Assembly (NCBI RefSeq): GCF_018599185.1 | Contig: NZ_JAHFVL010000003.1 | Span: 62,001-126,000 of the forward strand | Source of the DNA: Rhodanobacter sp. LX-99 | GTDB lineage: Bacteria; Pseudomonadota; Gammaproteobacteria; Xanthomonadales; Rhodanobacteraceae | Reading direction: 5' to 3' | DNA length: 64,000 nt | Shown here: piece by piece, positions 28,075 to 39,774 of the stretch | Layout: each line of letters starts with the position of its first letter | Numbering within the stretch: the first letter of the stretch is position 1 | Notes under the pieces: generated by a model | What the model was told of the DNA's origin: nothing | Databases searched by the model: none | Seen by the model: only the letters and a program-made list of their open reading frames with translations | Translations under genes and position numbers: made by a program

Positions 28075-28398
28075 ATGAATACAACCATTCCCAACAACGG
28101 CTTGCCGAAATTCACGCAGGCCACCGGCAGCTCGGGCAGCGGCCCGTCGACGACGGCCGCCAACCCCTCGGACGCCGCCGCTACCGCGCCCAAGGCCGAT
28201 GATCAGGTCAAGCTGACCGATTCGGCCCTTGCGTTGCAGGAAGCCGCCCGCACCGGCGACACGTCGGTGATCGATTCGCAGCGGGTGGAGCGGCTGCGCC
28301 AGGCGTTGGCCGACGGCAGCTACAAGGTCGATGCCGGACGCATCGCCGACCGCATGCTCGCACTGGAGCAGCAACTCGGCGGCACGGGCAAGGCATGA
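28075..28398 (+). CDS. flgM: Anti-sigma-28 factor FlgM
   Basis: The 107-aa protein has the disordered Ser/Thr/Ala-rich N-terminal half and the conserved C-terminal FliA-binding helices (VIDSQRVERLRQALADGSYK, VDAGRIADRMLALEQQL). It holds FliA inactive until the hook is complete, then is exported. Its stop overlaps the flgN start by four bases. Confidence 0.95.
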   Translation: MNTTIPNNGLPKFTQATGSSGSGPSTTAANPSDAAATAPKADDQVKLTDSALALQEAARTGDTSVIDSQRVERLRQALADGSYKVDAGRIADRMLALEQQLGGTGKA

Positions 28399-28841
28399 AC
28401 CGGCAACTGCAGCACGAGCTGGACGATGCGCTCGGCGCGGTGCTGGGCGACATGCAGCAGGCGGTCGACCAGCTCGCCCAGGTGCTCGAGGCCGAGCGCT
28501 CGGCGCTGGACTCGCGCGACTTCGACGCACTCGATCAAGCAGGCACGCGCAAGCAGGCCATCATGCTGCAACTGGAACAGCTCGATGCCGAGCGCCAGCA
28601 GCTGGCGCGCGAACGGCCGGCCGTCGCGGCCGCATCGACGCCGCTCTGGAGCAAGGTCGTGCAGAAACTGCAGTACTGCCACCTTCTCAACCAGCGCAAC
28701 GGCGGCGTGGTCAGCCAGCGGCTGGGCCAGACGCGCCGGGCGCTGGCCGTGCTGACCGGCCATGCCGGCGAGAGCGAACTGTACGGCCGCTCCGGCGAAC
28801 TGCATGCCAGCTTGCGCTCGCAGGTACTGGCCGCGGTATGA
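28395..28841 (+). CDS. flgN: FlgK/FlgL export chaperone FlgN
   Basis: The 148-aa helical protein follows flgM with an ATGA overlap and has FlgN-like features (VDQLAQVLEAERSALDSRDF, VVQKLQYCHLLNQRNGGVVS). FlgN delivers FlgK and FlgL to the export gate. A hairpin with a CGAAGC/GCTTCG base at about 28900-28927 lies downstream and may end the transcript. Confidence 0.92.
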   Translation: MNRQLQHELDDALGAVLGDMQQAVDQLAQVLEAERSALDSRDFDALDQAGTRKQAIMLQLEQLDAERQQLARERPAVAAASTPLWSKVVQKLQYCHLLNQRNGGVVSQRLGQTRRALAVLTGHAGESELYGRSGELHASLRSQVLAAV

Positions 28842-28948
28842 CATCGAGATGAGAGACGGCACCGCCACCTGTCCGCGCAAACGATCTTCCCACTGACCAC
28901 GAAGCAGCCGCCTCCGGCGTGGCTTCGCGTTAACCGCGACGACCGATC

Positions 28949-30229
28949 ATGAGCAACCCCAACGCCTCCACCGACGCCCTCCCCGCTGGCTCCCCAGGTT
29001 TCCATGGCGTGCCGACGTCGGTGCCGCTGCCGGTGCTGCGCGTACCGATGCTCGACCGCGAGCGCCAGCTGTTCGCTTACGAGATCGTGTTCCATCGCGA
29101 GCCCGGCGACGAACAGACCCTGCTGCAGTGCGTGCTGTCGACCATCACGGACGGCGCGCTGACCCGGCTGGTGCGCGGCAACCGCGCGTTCCTGAACATG
29201 CCGGCCGAGCTGTTGCCGGAGGATTCCGACGTCTTGCTGCACCAGCCGCGCCTTGGCGTGGTGCTGCAGCCGCAGGTGGCCGCCGACGCGGCGCTGATGA
29301 GGCGCCTGCAGCAGATGGCGCAGCGCGGCTGCCAGTTCATGCTCGACGCGACCGGCATCGACCTGGAAAGCAGCCTGCCGCTCGAAGCGCTGCTGCAGAT
29401 GGTGCAGCTGGTGCGGCTGGATGCCAGCCATCTGACCCCGCAGCGGCTGAAAGAACACGCCGAACACCTGCACCTGCGCGGGATCCAGGTGGTTGCCGGC
29501 CACGTCAACGACCATCCGACCTACGAACGCTGCCTGGAACTGCCGCTCGAGGCGATCCAGGGGCGCTACCTGCTGATCCCGCAACCGGTGGCGGTGCCCG
29601 TGCTTACCGCCAACCGGCTGAGCATGCTGCGCCTGATGCGCGTGCTGCAGGAGAGCAATCCCGGACCGGTGGAACTGGGCAACATCATTCGCGACGACGC
29701 GGTGCTCAGCTACAAGCTGCTCAGCTGCGTCAACTCGGCCTACTTCGCGCTGCCGCGGCAACTGAAATCGGTGCAGCAGGCCGCGATCTTCTTCGGCGTC
29801 ACGCGCATGCGCAACTGGATCGACACCATGTCCATGTGCGGCATGGACGACCGCCCGCCGGAGCTTCTGCGCGCCGCGCTGATCCGCGCCCACATGTGCG
29901 AGAAGCTGGCCAGCGGCATGCCCAACGGCCATCCGGAGATGGCCTTCACCGTGGGCCTGTTCTCGCTGCTCGACACCTTGATGTGCGCGCCGATGGAGTT
30001 CCTGCTGGCCCACCTGCGGCTGGTGCCGGAAATCAGCGACGCGCTGACCGGCCGCGGCGGCCCGTTCGCGCCATTGCTGAAACAGATCCTCGCCTGGGAA
30101 GCCGGCGAGCTGACCAGCGAACACGCCATGCCGCAGCGCATCCAGCGCATGGCCACGATCTACCTGGGGGCGACGCAGTGGGCCGACCAGGTCTATGCCT
30201 CGGCCAGCGGAAAGCAGGCCACTGCGTAA
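28949..30229 (+). CDS. Degenerate EAL domain-HDOD signalling protein
   Basis: The 426-aa protein has a YuxH-like layout: an N-terminal EAL-fold domain in which the catalytic EAL is replaced (YEIVFHREPG) and the metal ligands appear lost, then an HDOD domain (about residues 225-400: ILSYKLL-like DAVLSYKLLSCVNSAYFALP and FFGVTRMRNWI). Such proteins are regulatory adaptors, for example CdgJ-type motility regulators, rather than phosphodiesterases. It follows flgN by 107 bases in the same direction, so a motility role is likely by context. Confidence 0.85.
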   Translation: MSNPNASTDALPAGSPGFHGVPTSVPLPVLRVPMLDRERQLFAYEIVFHREPGDEQTLLQCVLSTITDGALTRLVRGNRAFLNMPAELLPEDSDVLLHQPRLGVVLQPQVAADAALMRRLQQMAQRGCQFMLDATGIDLESSLPLEALLQMVQLVRLDASHLTPQRLKEHAEHLHLRGIQVVAGHVNDHPTYERCLELPLEAIQGRYLLIPQPVAVPVLTANRLSMLRLMRVLQESNPGPVELGNIIRDDAVLSYKLLSCVNSAYFALPRQLKSVQQAAIFFGVTRMRNWIDTMSMCGMDDRPPELLRAALIRAHMCEKLASGMPNGHPEMAFTVGLFSLLDTLMCAPMEFLLAHLRLVPEISDALTGRGGPFAPLLKQILAWEAGELTSEHAMPQRIQRMATIYLGATQWADQVYASASGKQATA

Positions 30230-30274
30230 CTGCCGGATATCTTCCGAGCGGCCTTCGCAAGAAGATCCTTTCAC

Positions 30275-31309
30275 TCAGCGCGCGCGGCGCAGCCGCCATC
30301 CGGTGAGCACCAGGCCGAGCACCGCCAGCGCCAACCAGGCGCACATGGTCCGCGTATCGTCGCCGAGCCAGAGCACGCTGGCCACGACGCCCACGACCAG
30401 CGCGCCCAGGCCAAGGGCCAGCAGCGGATCGCGCCGGTCGCGCTGGGCCGAGAGCAGCAGGAACGCACCCAGCGACGCCAGCAGCACGGCCAGGATCCGC
30501 CAGCTCGACACGAACTCGGGCGGGATCGGCAAATCCGGAAAAATGTCCAGCACCGGCACGTCGCCGACCTGCACGACGTAGCCCTTGCCGTCGGCGGCAT
30601 CGGTGGCCGCCACCAACTGGTCGCCGTCGATGCGCCCGACGACGGTCAGCTCCTGCAGGGGCACCTCGTTCCAGCTCACCCGCACGTCGCCCAGCCGCGG
30701 GTCGCCCGGTCGCGCGCTGGTCACCAGATAATCCTGGTAGCGGCTGAAACTGGCCGCCAGGTTCTCCGGCAAGGAGCCGGGATCCGGCGTGATCCGCTGC
30801 GTACCCGGTATCGCGTGCAGCAGCACGGGCCCCAGCTTGAATCCGCCGATCTGCACCAGGCCGGCGTCGAACTGCTTGCCGCTGATCGGGAAGCTGACCG
30901 GGTTCGCGTGCCCCTTCGGATCCTCGAAGTGGCCGGCGTCGAGCAGGTGGTCGACCCAGTCCAGTTCGTAATGCACGCTGCTGCCGACGCGCACCTCGCG
31001 CCACTGGAACATCTCCACGTGGCGCACCAGCGTCGTGGTGTTCACCCGCAGGTTGAAATCCGGATCGTGCGGCGCCTCCACCACGGTCGGCGTGCCGACC
31101 ACGCGCACCATGGAGCCGTGCTGGCCGGCCCCCGGTTGCGCATTCGCCCCCAGGTCGACCACCTCGCCGCCATGCAGGCTGGCCACCGCGCGGTAATTCA
31201 GCAGGCTGCGGGCAGTCATCGCCACCAGGCCGATCCCGGCCAGTACCAGCAAGGCGCCGACGACGTTCAACACCAGCCCCCGCATGGCTATTCCCTTGCG
31301 CAAATCCAT
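30275..31309 (-). CDS. TMEM43 (DUF1625)-family membrane protein
   Basis: The 344-aa protein has an N-terminal membrane helix (LVLNVVGALLVLAGIGLVAM), a large soluble domain with VRVVGTPTVVEAPHDPDF, and three C-terminal hydrophobic segments. This is the layout of TMEM43-family proteins, whose bacterial function is not settled. The start overlaps the stop of the MBL-fold gene (TGATG). A second ATG at 31285 would give a shorter form. Confidence 0.8.
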   Translation of the reverse strand: MDLRKGIAMRGLVLNVVGALLVLAGIGLVAMTARSLLNYRAVASLHGGEVVDLGANAQPGAGQHGSMVRVVGTPTVVEAPHDPDFNLRVNTTTLVRHVEMFQWREVRVGSSVHYELDWVDHLLDAGHFEDPKGHANPVSFPISGKQFDAGLVQIGGFKLGPVLLHAIPGTQRITPDPGSLPENLAASFSRYQDYLVTSARPGDPRLGDVRVSWNEVPLQELTVVGRIDGDQLVAATDAADGKGYVVQVGDVPVLDIFPDLPIPPEFVSSWRILAVLLASLGAFLLLSAQRDRRDPLLALGLGALVVGVVASVLWLGDDTRTMCAWLALAVLGLVLTGWRLRRAR

Positions 31310-32181
31310 CAAGCCGCTCCAGCCTGGCGATGCGGCGGAACGCCGCGCAACTCGCGCTGCTCGTCGGCGGTGCCGAAACGGCCGCGTTCGTCGCGCGTCA
31401 CCCGCGCCAGCGCGCAATCGTGGTCGTGGGTGAAGAACAACCGCACGTCGCGCGCCAGCTTGTCTTCCAGGAACACGCGCTTCTCGTCGATCAGCTTCTC
31501 CGGCCAGCGGTCGTAGCCCATGGTGATCGGCAAGTGCACCCAGAAGCGGCCGGGGATCAGGTCGGCGCAGAACACCACGCCGCCGACTTCGGCCAGCATC
31601 AGCCCCGGCGTATGGCCGTCCGAAAAGAAGAAGCGCACCGACTCGCCCAGCGTCCGCGAATGCTCGCCATCGACCAGCTCCAGCCGGCCGCTGGCTTCCA
31701 GCAACGGCTGCAGTTCCGGCACGAACGAGGCACGGTCGCGCGGATGCGGCTTCAGCGCACGGCGCCAATGCTCCGCGCCCACCACGAAATGCGCGTTCGG
31801 GAACAGCAGCTGCGGCGGCCGGCCTTCCTCCCATGCCGCCAGCAGGCCGCCGGCATGGTCGAAGTGCAGGTGCGACAGCACCACCACGTCGATGTCCGCA
31901 TCGGTCAGGCCGGCCTCGGCCAGCGAGTCCAGCAGCACGTGCCGCGATTCGACCACGCCATAGCGCTCGCGCAACGCCGGCTCGAAGAACGCGCCGATGC
32001 CGGTCTCGAAGAGCACGTTGCGACCGTCCAGGTCCTTCACCAGCAGGCAGCGACAGGCCAGCGGAATGCGGTTTTCGGCATCCGGCGCGATCCAGCGCGA
32101 CCACAACGCCTTCGGCGCATTGCCGAACATGGCGCCGCCATCGAGTTGCTGCGAGTTGCCGAGTAGCGAGAACAGTTCCAT
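31309..32181 (-). CDS. MBL-fold metallo-hydrolase (lactonase-like)
   Basis: The 290-aa protein has the zinc-binding signature [10 protein letters not shown] and further ligands in [20 protein letters not shown] and FTHDHD. The arrangement resembles the AHL-lactonase/AttM-like branch of the metallo-beta-lactamase superfamily. The substrate cannot be read from sequence; quorum-signal lactones are only one possibility. It is translationally coupled to the TMEM43-like gene and lies nine bases after ggt. Confidence 0.85.
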   Translation of the reverse strand: MELFSLLGNSQQLDGGAMFGNAPKALWSRWIAPDAENRIPLACRCLLVKDLDGRNVLFETGIGAFFEPALRERYGVVESRHVLLDSLAEAGLTDADIDVVVLSHLHFDHAGGLLAAWEEGRPPQLLFPNAHFVVGAEHWRRALKPHPRDRASFVPELQPLLEASGRLELVDGEHSRTLGESVRFFFSDGHTPGLMLAEVGGVVFCADLIPGRFWVHLPITMGYDRWPEKLIDEKRVFLEDKLARDVRLFFTHDHDCALARVTRDERGRFGTADEQRELRGVPPHRQAGAA

Positions 32182-32190
32182 GGCCTGACC

Positions 32191-33903
32191 TTACTGCACC
32201 TTGCCCAGCCCCGACGGCCGGCGCGGGTCGCTGGCGGCGTCGAGCTGGTTGGCCTTGCGGTCCCAGGTGACCACGTTCATGAAGCCCCACGACTCGCGCG
32301 GCTTCAGCGTGTAGCCCATCTTCGTCAGCGCCTCGCTGGTGGCGGCATCGAAGGTGCCATCTTCCACGTTCACCACGTCCGGCAGGTACTGGTGATGGAA
32401 GCGCTTGTGCGCGGCGATCTGCTGCGCGCTCTCGCCGTCGATGAAATGCAGGATGCCTTCGAGCACCTGGGTGATGATGGTCGAGCCGCCGGGCGAGCCG
32501 ATCACCGCGGTGCGGTCGGCGCCGATCACGATGCTCGGCGACATCGACGACAGCATGCGCTTGCCGCCCTTCGGCGCGTTCGCCGCGCTGCCGAGCAGGC
32601 CGTAGACGTTCGGCTTGTTCGGCACCAGCGCGAAGTCGTCCATTTCGTCGTTCAGCAGCACGCCGGTGCCCGCGGCGACGAAGCTCGAACCCATCGTGTA
32701 GTTCACCGTCGAGGTCACCGCGGCCATGTTGCCGTCGGCGTCGATGATCGAGAAATGCGTGGTGTGCATGCCCGGCTCGGGCGCCTCGGCGCGCGGCAGC
32801 ATCGACGACGGCGTGGCCTTGTCGTGCAGGATGCCCTGGCGCAGGCCAGCGGCGTAGTACGGCGACAGCAGCATGTCCAGCGGCATCTGCACGAAATCCG
32901 GATCGCCCAGGTAATCGTTGTGGTCGCGGAACGCGCGGCGCATCGCCTCGACGATGTAGTGCACGCGCGTGGCCTGGTCCATCTTCGTCAGGTCGTAGCC
33001 GGACAGGATGTTGAGGATCTCGGCGATCGCCACGCCGCCTGACGACGGCGGCGGTGCGGTGATGATCCTGTAGCCGCGATAGTTCACGCTGATCGGCGTG
33101 CGCTCTTTCGCCCGGTAGTTCTCCAGATCGGCCAGCGTCCAGTTGCCGCCGGCCGCACGCACCGCAGCGACCAGCTTCCGCGCCGTCTCGCCGCGATAGA
33201 AGCCGTCGTCACCATGGGCCGCAATCAGTTCCAGCGTGCGTGCCTGGTCCGGGTCGCGCCAGATCGCGCCTTCCGCGGGCGGCTTGCCGTTCGGCAGATA
33301 CTTCGCCGCCGAGGCGGGCCAGCGCGCGAGGTCCTTCTGCATGCTGGCGATCGCGCCGCGCAGGCGCGCATCCGGTTCGAAGCCGTCGCGGGCGATGCGG
33401 ATCGCCGGCGCCAGCGACTGCTGCAGCGACAGGCGGCCATAGCGTTTGGCGATCAGCACCAGGCCGGCCGGCTGGCCCGGGATGCCGGCCGACAGCGGCC
33501 CCTTCAGCGCACTATCGCGGTTCGGGCTGCCGTCCGGGTTGAGGTAATCCTTCGGATTCACCGCCGCCGGCGCGGTCTCGCGGGCGTCGATGAAGACATT
33601 GCGGCCATCCTTTGCCTGGTGCAGCACGGCCATGAAACCGCCGCCGATGCCGGAACTCTCCGGCTCCACCACCGACAACGTGGCCGCCACCGCGACCGCC
33701 GCGTCGAACGCATTGCCGCCCTTGGCCAGCACTTCGAGGCCGGCCTCGGTGGCATGGAAGTTCGCGCTGGCGATGGCCGCATGGCCGGGACGCTGCTGCG
33801 CGGCCTGGGCCGCTGCAGCCGGCGCGGTGTTCGGCGCGCCGTCGGCGGCGAATGCGGCACCGCCGACCAGCAGCAGGCTCAGCCACAGCACCCGCCAGTT
33901 CAT
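32191..33903 (-). CDS. ggt: Gamma-glutamyltransferase
   Basis: The 570-aa precursor has a Sec signal peptide (MNWRVLWLSLLLVGGAAFA) and the autoprocessing site before the catalytic Thr in MHTTHFSIIDADGN, followed by TSTVNYTMGSSFV and MLSSMSPSIV, all GGT signatures. It cleaves and transfers the gamma-glutamyl group of glutathione in the periplasm. I prefer ATG 33903, with GAGG six bases upstream. ATG 33915 overlaps the ferredoxin stop (ATGA) and may aid coupling. Confidence 0.95.
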   Translation of the reverse strand: MNWRVLWLSLLLVGGAAFAADGAPNTAPAAAAQAAQQRPGHAAIASANFHATEAGLEVLAKGGNAFDAAVAVAATLSVVEPESSGIGGGFMAVLHQAKDGRNVFIDARETAPAAVNPKDYLNPDGSPNRDSALKGPLSAGIPGQPAGLVLIAKRYGRLSLQQSLAPAIRIARDGFEPDARLRGAIASMQKDLARWPASAAKYLPNGKPPAEGAIWRDPDQARTLELIAAHGDDGFYRGETARKLVAAVRAAGGNWTLADLENYRAKERTPISVNYRGYRIITAPPPSSGGVAIAEILNILSGYDLTKMDQATRVHYIVEAMRRAFRDHNDYLGDPDFVQMPLDMLLSPYYAAGLRQGILHDKATPSSMLPRAEAPEPGMHTTHFSIIDADGNMAAVTSTVNYTMGSSFVAAGTGVLLNDEMDDFALVPNKPNVYGLLGSAANAPKGGKRMLSSMSPSIVIGADRTAVIGSPGGSTIITQVLEGILHFIDGESAQQIAAHKRFHHQYLPDVVNVEDGTFDAATSEALTKMGYTLKPRESWGFMNVVTWDRKANQLDAASDPRRPSGLGKVQ

Positions 33904-33911
33904 GGAAAACC

Positions 33912-34181
<270 letters not shown>

Positions 34182-34291
34182 CTACATGCTGGGGTGCAAC
34201 GCCTGGGGAGAGCGTGCCGGTACGCCGGCGACCTCGCAGCGACCAAGCATCCAGCGCCCTCGTGCAAGGCCGAGGGCGCTGCTTCAGAGCT

Positions 34292-34310
34292 GCGCCGGCG
34301 CTGCCGGCGC
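34292..34310 (-). terminator. Hairpin after the lipoprotein gene
   Basis: GCGCCGGC and GCCGGCGC form a perfect 8-bp stem with a three-base loop, 11 bases after the stop of the lipoprotein gene. No clear U-tract follows, so terminator function is uncertain. Confidence 0.4.
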
Positions 34311-34321
34311 GGCGAACCCGC

Positions 34322-35982
<1,661 letters not shown>

Positions 35983-36071
35983 GCCGCCGGGTCCTCGGCG
36001 GCCGGACCTTCAACGGCCCGTACAGGTTGGAGTGTTAGCATGCCGGCCATTGTCTTTGAATCACGGCCGCA

Positions 36072-37211
36072 ATGCTCAAATTCTGGAAGAAAAAACCTGC
36101 CGGCAAGGACGCGGAGCAAGCCACCGCCAAGGCACCTGCCGACGCCATCGTGCCGGAAAGCGGCGACGGAACCCTGCACGAAGCACTGGCGGAAATTCCC
36201 GCGCCCGCCGAAACCCAGCCCGAAACCGAGCGCTTCGTGGCGCCGGTCAGCGAACCCGGCGCCGAAGAACCGGCGCCGACCAGACGCGGCTGGCGCGAAC
36301 GGTTGTCCGGCAATGCATTTGCGCGCAGCCTCGGCTCGCTGTTCGTGCGCCATCCCAAGCTCGACGACGACCTGCTCGACGAACTGGAGACCACCCTGAT
36401 CACCGCCGACGTCGGCGTCGAGGCCAGCACCGAGCTGGTCGAGGGTCTGCGCAGGCGCATGCACAAGCGCGAGTTCGCCGACGCTCCGGCACTGCTGGCC
36501 GCGTTGCGCCAGGCGCTGGTGGCCCTGCTCAAGCCGGTCGAGCAGCCGCTCGACGTGCGCGGCAGGCAGCCGTTCGTGGTGCTGGTGGTCGGCATCAACG
36601 GCGCCGGCAAGACCACCACCATCGGCAAGCTGGCCCGCCGCTGGCGCGACGAACGGCGTGCGGTGATGCTGGCCGCCGGCGACACCTTCCGCGCCGCCGC
36701 GGTCGAGCAGCTGAAGACCTGGGGCGAACGCAACCAGGTGCCGGTGATCTCGCAAGGCCAGGACGCCGACGCCGCCAGCGTGATCTTCGACGCGCTGCAG
36801 GCGGCGCGCTCGCGCGGCACCGACGTGCTGATCGCCGACACCGCCGGCCGATTGCATACCCAGGGCGGCCTGATGGACGAACTCGGCAAGATCGCCCGCG
36901 TGCTGAAGAAGCTCGACGCCGACGCGCCGCACGAGGTGCTGATGGTGATCGACGGCACCACCGGCCAGAACGCGGTCAGCCAGGTGCGCCAGTTCCGCCA
37001 GATCGTCGGCGTCACCGGCCTGGTCGTGACCAAGCTCGACGGCACCGCCAAGGGCGGCGTGGTGTTTGCGCTGGCGCGCGAGTTCGGCCTGCCGATCCGC
37101 TTCGTCGGCCTGGGCGAAGCTGCCACCGACCTGCGCACGTTCGAAGCCGAGGCCTTCGTCGACGGCCTGCTGCCGGCCAGCCTCGGCGGCGAGACGCAGG
37201 GCCATGACTGA
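36072..37211 (+). CDS. ftsY: Signal recognition particle receptor FtsY
   Basis: The 379-aa GTPase docks SRP-ribosome complexes at the inner membrane. An acidic A domain (to about residue 80) precedes the N and G domains with the P-loop GINGAGKTTTIGKLA, DTFRAAAVEQLKTWGER, the G3 element DTAGRLHTQGGLMDEL, and TKLDGTAKGGVVF. The length and order are standard. Confidence 0.97.
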   Translation: MLKFWKKKPAGKDAEQATAKAPADAIVPESGDGTLHEALAEIPAPAETQPETERFVAPVSEPGAEEPAPTRRGWRERLSGNAFARSLGSLFVRHPKLDDDLLDELETTLITADVGVEASTELVEGLRRRMHKREFADAPALLAALRQALVALLKPVEQPLDVRGRQPFVVLVVGINGAGKTTTIGKLARRWRDERRAVMLAAGDTFRAAAVEQLKTWGERNQVPVISQGQDADAASVIFDALQAARSRGTDVLIADTAGRLHTQGGLMDELGKIARVLKKLDADAPHEVLMVIDGTTGQNAVSQVRQFRQIVGVTGLVVTKLDGTAKGGVVFALAREFGLPIRFVGLGEAATDLRTFEAEAFVDGLLPASLGGETQGHD

Positions 37212-37234
37212 ACCACGCAGGCGAGGTTGAACGA

Positions 37235-38302
37235 ATGTCGCGCCGACTGCGTCTGATCCTGCTGGTACTTGGTGGCTTCGCGCTGGCGGCGGCGCTCGCT
37301 GCGGTGGTCGCCGTCTACCTGCTGCTGCAGCCGGAGCGCTTCACCCGCATGCTGCAGGCCCAGGCGCGCACCGCCGGGCTCGAACTGAACCTGGCCAGCC
37401 CGGCCAGCCCGGCCCTGTTCCCGCGGCCGGCGCTGGACCTGGACGGCATCACGCTCAACGCCGAAGGCGCCGGCGCGCCGATCCTGCTGGCCGCGCACGG
37501 CCAGCTGGTGTTGCCATGGCATACCGTGCTCGGCGGTCCCACGGTGATCTCGCAACTGCAGATCGAATCGCCCCGGGTCGACCTCGACGCGCTGCAGGAG
37601 TGGCTCGCCGCCCTGCCCGCGCAACCCGAGGGCGCGCCGCCGAACATCCCGCGCATCGACACCGGCGTCAGCATCAGCCACGGCAGCGTGGTGCGCGGCA
37701 ACGAGGTGCTGCTCGGCAACGTCTCGCTCGAAGCCGGCAGCCTGATTTCCGGCCAGCCATTCCCGCTCGGCCTGTCCGCCGTCACCGCTGCGGGCACGCC
37801 GCTGCAACTGCGGCTGTCCGCCACGCCGCGCATCGAAGGCAACGCGCTGCAGTTGAACAACATCACCCTGCACCTGTCGCAGGGCAGCGCGATGACGCTC
37901 GCGCTCACCGGCAACGCGCACTGGCACGGCGCCGCCGACGCCGCCGCCAGCCTTGTCGGCAAGCTCGACCAGGCCAACGCCGGCCAATACGACATCTCGC
38001 TGCTGCTGACCCCCGCCGACCAGAGCAACCCGCTGCTGCTCGCGCTGAAACTCGACGGCCCCGCCAACCACGCCGACCTGCGCCTGCCGCCACTGGCGCT
38101 GGCCCACTGGTGGAGCCGGCTGGGTGATCCGCAAGGGCCGCAATTGAGCGTGCCGCCGGGCAGCGGCCACGCGGAAATCGCCAAGCTCGAAGCCGGCGGC
38201 ATCAGCATCGAAGGCCTCACCATCCACGCCGGAGACGACGTGCCCGCGCCATCCGGAACTGCGGCCGCACCGGCGAAACCCTCCGGCAAGAAGCAGCCAT
38301 GA
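37235..38302 (+). CDS. AsmA-like inner-membrane-anchored protein
   Basis: The 355-aa protein has an N-terminal signal anchor (LILLVLGGFALAAALAAVVAVYLLL) followed by the AsmA-type opening (LQPERFTRMLQAQARTAGLE, FPRPALDLDGITL) and beta-rich repeats. AsmA-like proteins bridge the periplasm and affect lipid transport to the outer membrane. It is much shorter than E. coli AsmA, so it may be a partial AsmA-domain protein. It overlaps mutY by four bases. Confidence 0.75.
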   Translation: MSRRLRLILLVLGGFALAAALAAVVAVYLLLQPERFTRMLQAQARTAGLELNLASPASPALFPRPALDLDGITLNAEGAGAPILLAAHGQLVLPWHTVLGGPTVISQLQIESPRVDLDALQEWLAALPAQPEGAPPNIPRIDTGVSISHGSVVRGNEVLLGNVSLEAGSLISGQPFPLGLSAVTAAGTPLQLRLSATPRIEGNALQLNNITLHLSQGSAMTLALTGNAHWHGAADAAASLVGKLDQANAGQYDISLLLTPADQSNPLLLALKLDGPANHADLRLPPLALAHWWSRLGDPQGPQLSVPPGSGHAEIAKLEAGGISIEGLTIHAGDDVPAPSGTAAAPAKPSGKKQP

Positions 38303-39360
38303 CCGCGTCCCTGGCCACCCGCTTGCTGCGCTGGTTCGACCGGCACGGCCGCAAGGACCTGCCGTGGCAACACGCGCTCGACGACGGCCGGCGCGACGCC
38401 TATCGCGTATGGCTGTCCGAGGTGATGCTGCAGCAGACCCAGGTCGCCACCGTGGTCGGCTACTTCGAGCGCTTCGTCAACGCGCTGCCCACCCTGCCCG
38501 ACCTCGCCGCAGCCGACGAAGACACCGTGCTGGCGCTGTGGTCCGGGCTCGGTTACTACCGCCGCGCGCGCTTCCTGCACCGTGCCGCGCAGCTCTGCGT
38601 CGAGCGGCACGGCGGCGAACTGCCGCGCGACTTCGCCGCGTTGAGCGCACTGCCCGGCATCGGCCGCTCCACCGCCGGTGCGATCCTGGCGCAGGCGCAC
38701 GGCCTGCGCTTTGCCATACTGGACGGCAACGTCAAGCGCGTGCTGACCCGCTACCACGGCATCCACGGCCACCCCGGCGAAAGCGCGGTGGAGAAGCAGC
38801 TGTGGCAACACGCCGAGGCGCATACCCCGGCCAGCCGTGTCGCCGACTACACCCAGGCGATCATGGACCTCGGGGCGACGCTATGCACACGCTCGCGCCC
38901 ACGCTGCGAGGACTGCCCGCTGGCCGCCGACTGCATCGCCCATCGCGACGGCCTCACCACGCAACTGCCCAACCGCAAGCCGTCCAAATCCATTCCCACC
39001 CGCGCCACCGTGATGCTGATCCTGCGCGACCGCCACGGCCGCGTGCTGCTGGAACGACGCGGCCCGCAGGGCGTGTGGTCCGGACTGTGGAGCCTGCCCG
39101 AAGCGAGCGACCCGGATGGCGCCTGGCGCATCGCGCAGCAGCACGCGCAGATCGACGACGCGCAGGCGCTCGCCCCGTTCACTCACGTGTTCAGCCATTA
39201 CCGGCTCGATATCGAGCCGCTGCTGTTCGACCGCGCGACAGCGCAGCGCGGCATCGCCGATAATCCGCAGTTGCGCTGGTGCAGCGCCGGCGAGCTCGGC
39301 GCACTCGGCCTGCCCGCGCCGGTGCGCAGCCTCCTGCTGCAGATCAACGACAGCGCCTGA
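38299..39360 (+). CDS. mutY: Adenine DNA glycosylase MutY
   Basis: The 353-aa enzyme removes adenine mispaired with 8-oxoguanine. It has the N-terminal helix-hairpin-helix GIGRSTAGAILAQAHG, the catalytic segment SEVMLQQTQVATV, the [4Fe-4S] loop C-x6-C-x2-C-x5-C (CTRSRPRCEDCPLAADC) and a C-terminal NUDIX-like MutT domain (LLERRGPQGVWSGLWSLPE). It precedes yggX, a pairing also seen in E. coli. Confidence 0.97.
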   Translation: MTASLATRLLRWFDRHGRKDLPWQHALDDGRRDAYRVWLSEVMLQQTQVATVVGYFERFVNALPTLPDLAAADEDTVLALWSGLGYYRRARFLHRAAQLCVERHGGELPRDFAALSALPGIGRSTAGAILAQAHGLRFAILDGNVKRVLTRYHGIHGHPGESAVEKQLWQHAEAHTPASRVADYTQAIMDLGATLCTRSRPRCEDCPLAADCIAHRDGLTTQLPNRKPSKSIPTRATVMLILRDRHGRVLLERRGPQGVWSGLWSLPEASDPDGAWRIAQQHAQIDDAQALAPFTHVFSHYRLDIEPLLFDRATAQRGIADNPQLRWCSAGELGALGLPAPVRSLLLQINDSA

Positions 39361-39413
39361 GCAGACCCGCAAGCTGTATCCGTCACCGTGGCAGCCTCAC
39401 CAGGATTCGAACC

Positions 39414-39692
39414 ATGAGCCGTACCATCCACTGCACCAAGCTCGGCATCGACGCCGAAGGCCTCGACTTCGCCCCCTGGCCCGGCCCACTCGGCCAGCGC
39501 ATCTACGCCGAGATCTCCAAGCCTGCCTGGCAGCAGTGGCTGGCCCATCAGACCACGCTGATCAACGAATACCGACTCAACCCGCTCGACCCGAAGTCAC
39601 GCAAATACCTCGGCGAACAGATGGAGAAATTCCTGTTCGGCGGCGACTTCGCCCAGGCCGCCGGCTTCACTCCGCCCGACCACGAGTCTTGA
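39414..39692 (+). CDS. yggX: YggX-type Fe(II)-trafficking/oxidative damage protection protein
   Basis: The 92-aa product contains the N-terminal Cys motif RTIHCTKLG and the conserved ISKPAWQQWLAHQTTLINEY and FLFGG segments. YggX proteins protect iron-sulfur enzymes from oxidation. The start at 39414 was chosen over in-frame upstream extensions that overlap the mutY end. Confidence 0.95.
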   Translation: MSRTIHCTKLGIDAEGLDFAPWPGPLGQRIYAEISKPAWQQWLAHQTTLINEYRLNPLDPKSRKYLGEQMEKFLFGGDFAQAAGFTPPDHES

Positions 39693-39774
39693 CGAAACGC
39701 CGTGCATTCGGTCTAATGCGCGGCTCCACGCATCATCGACAACCCTCACGGTCGTCCCTGATCGCCAGGTTCCC

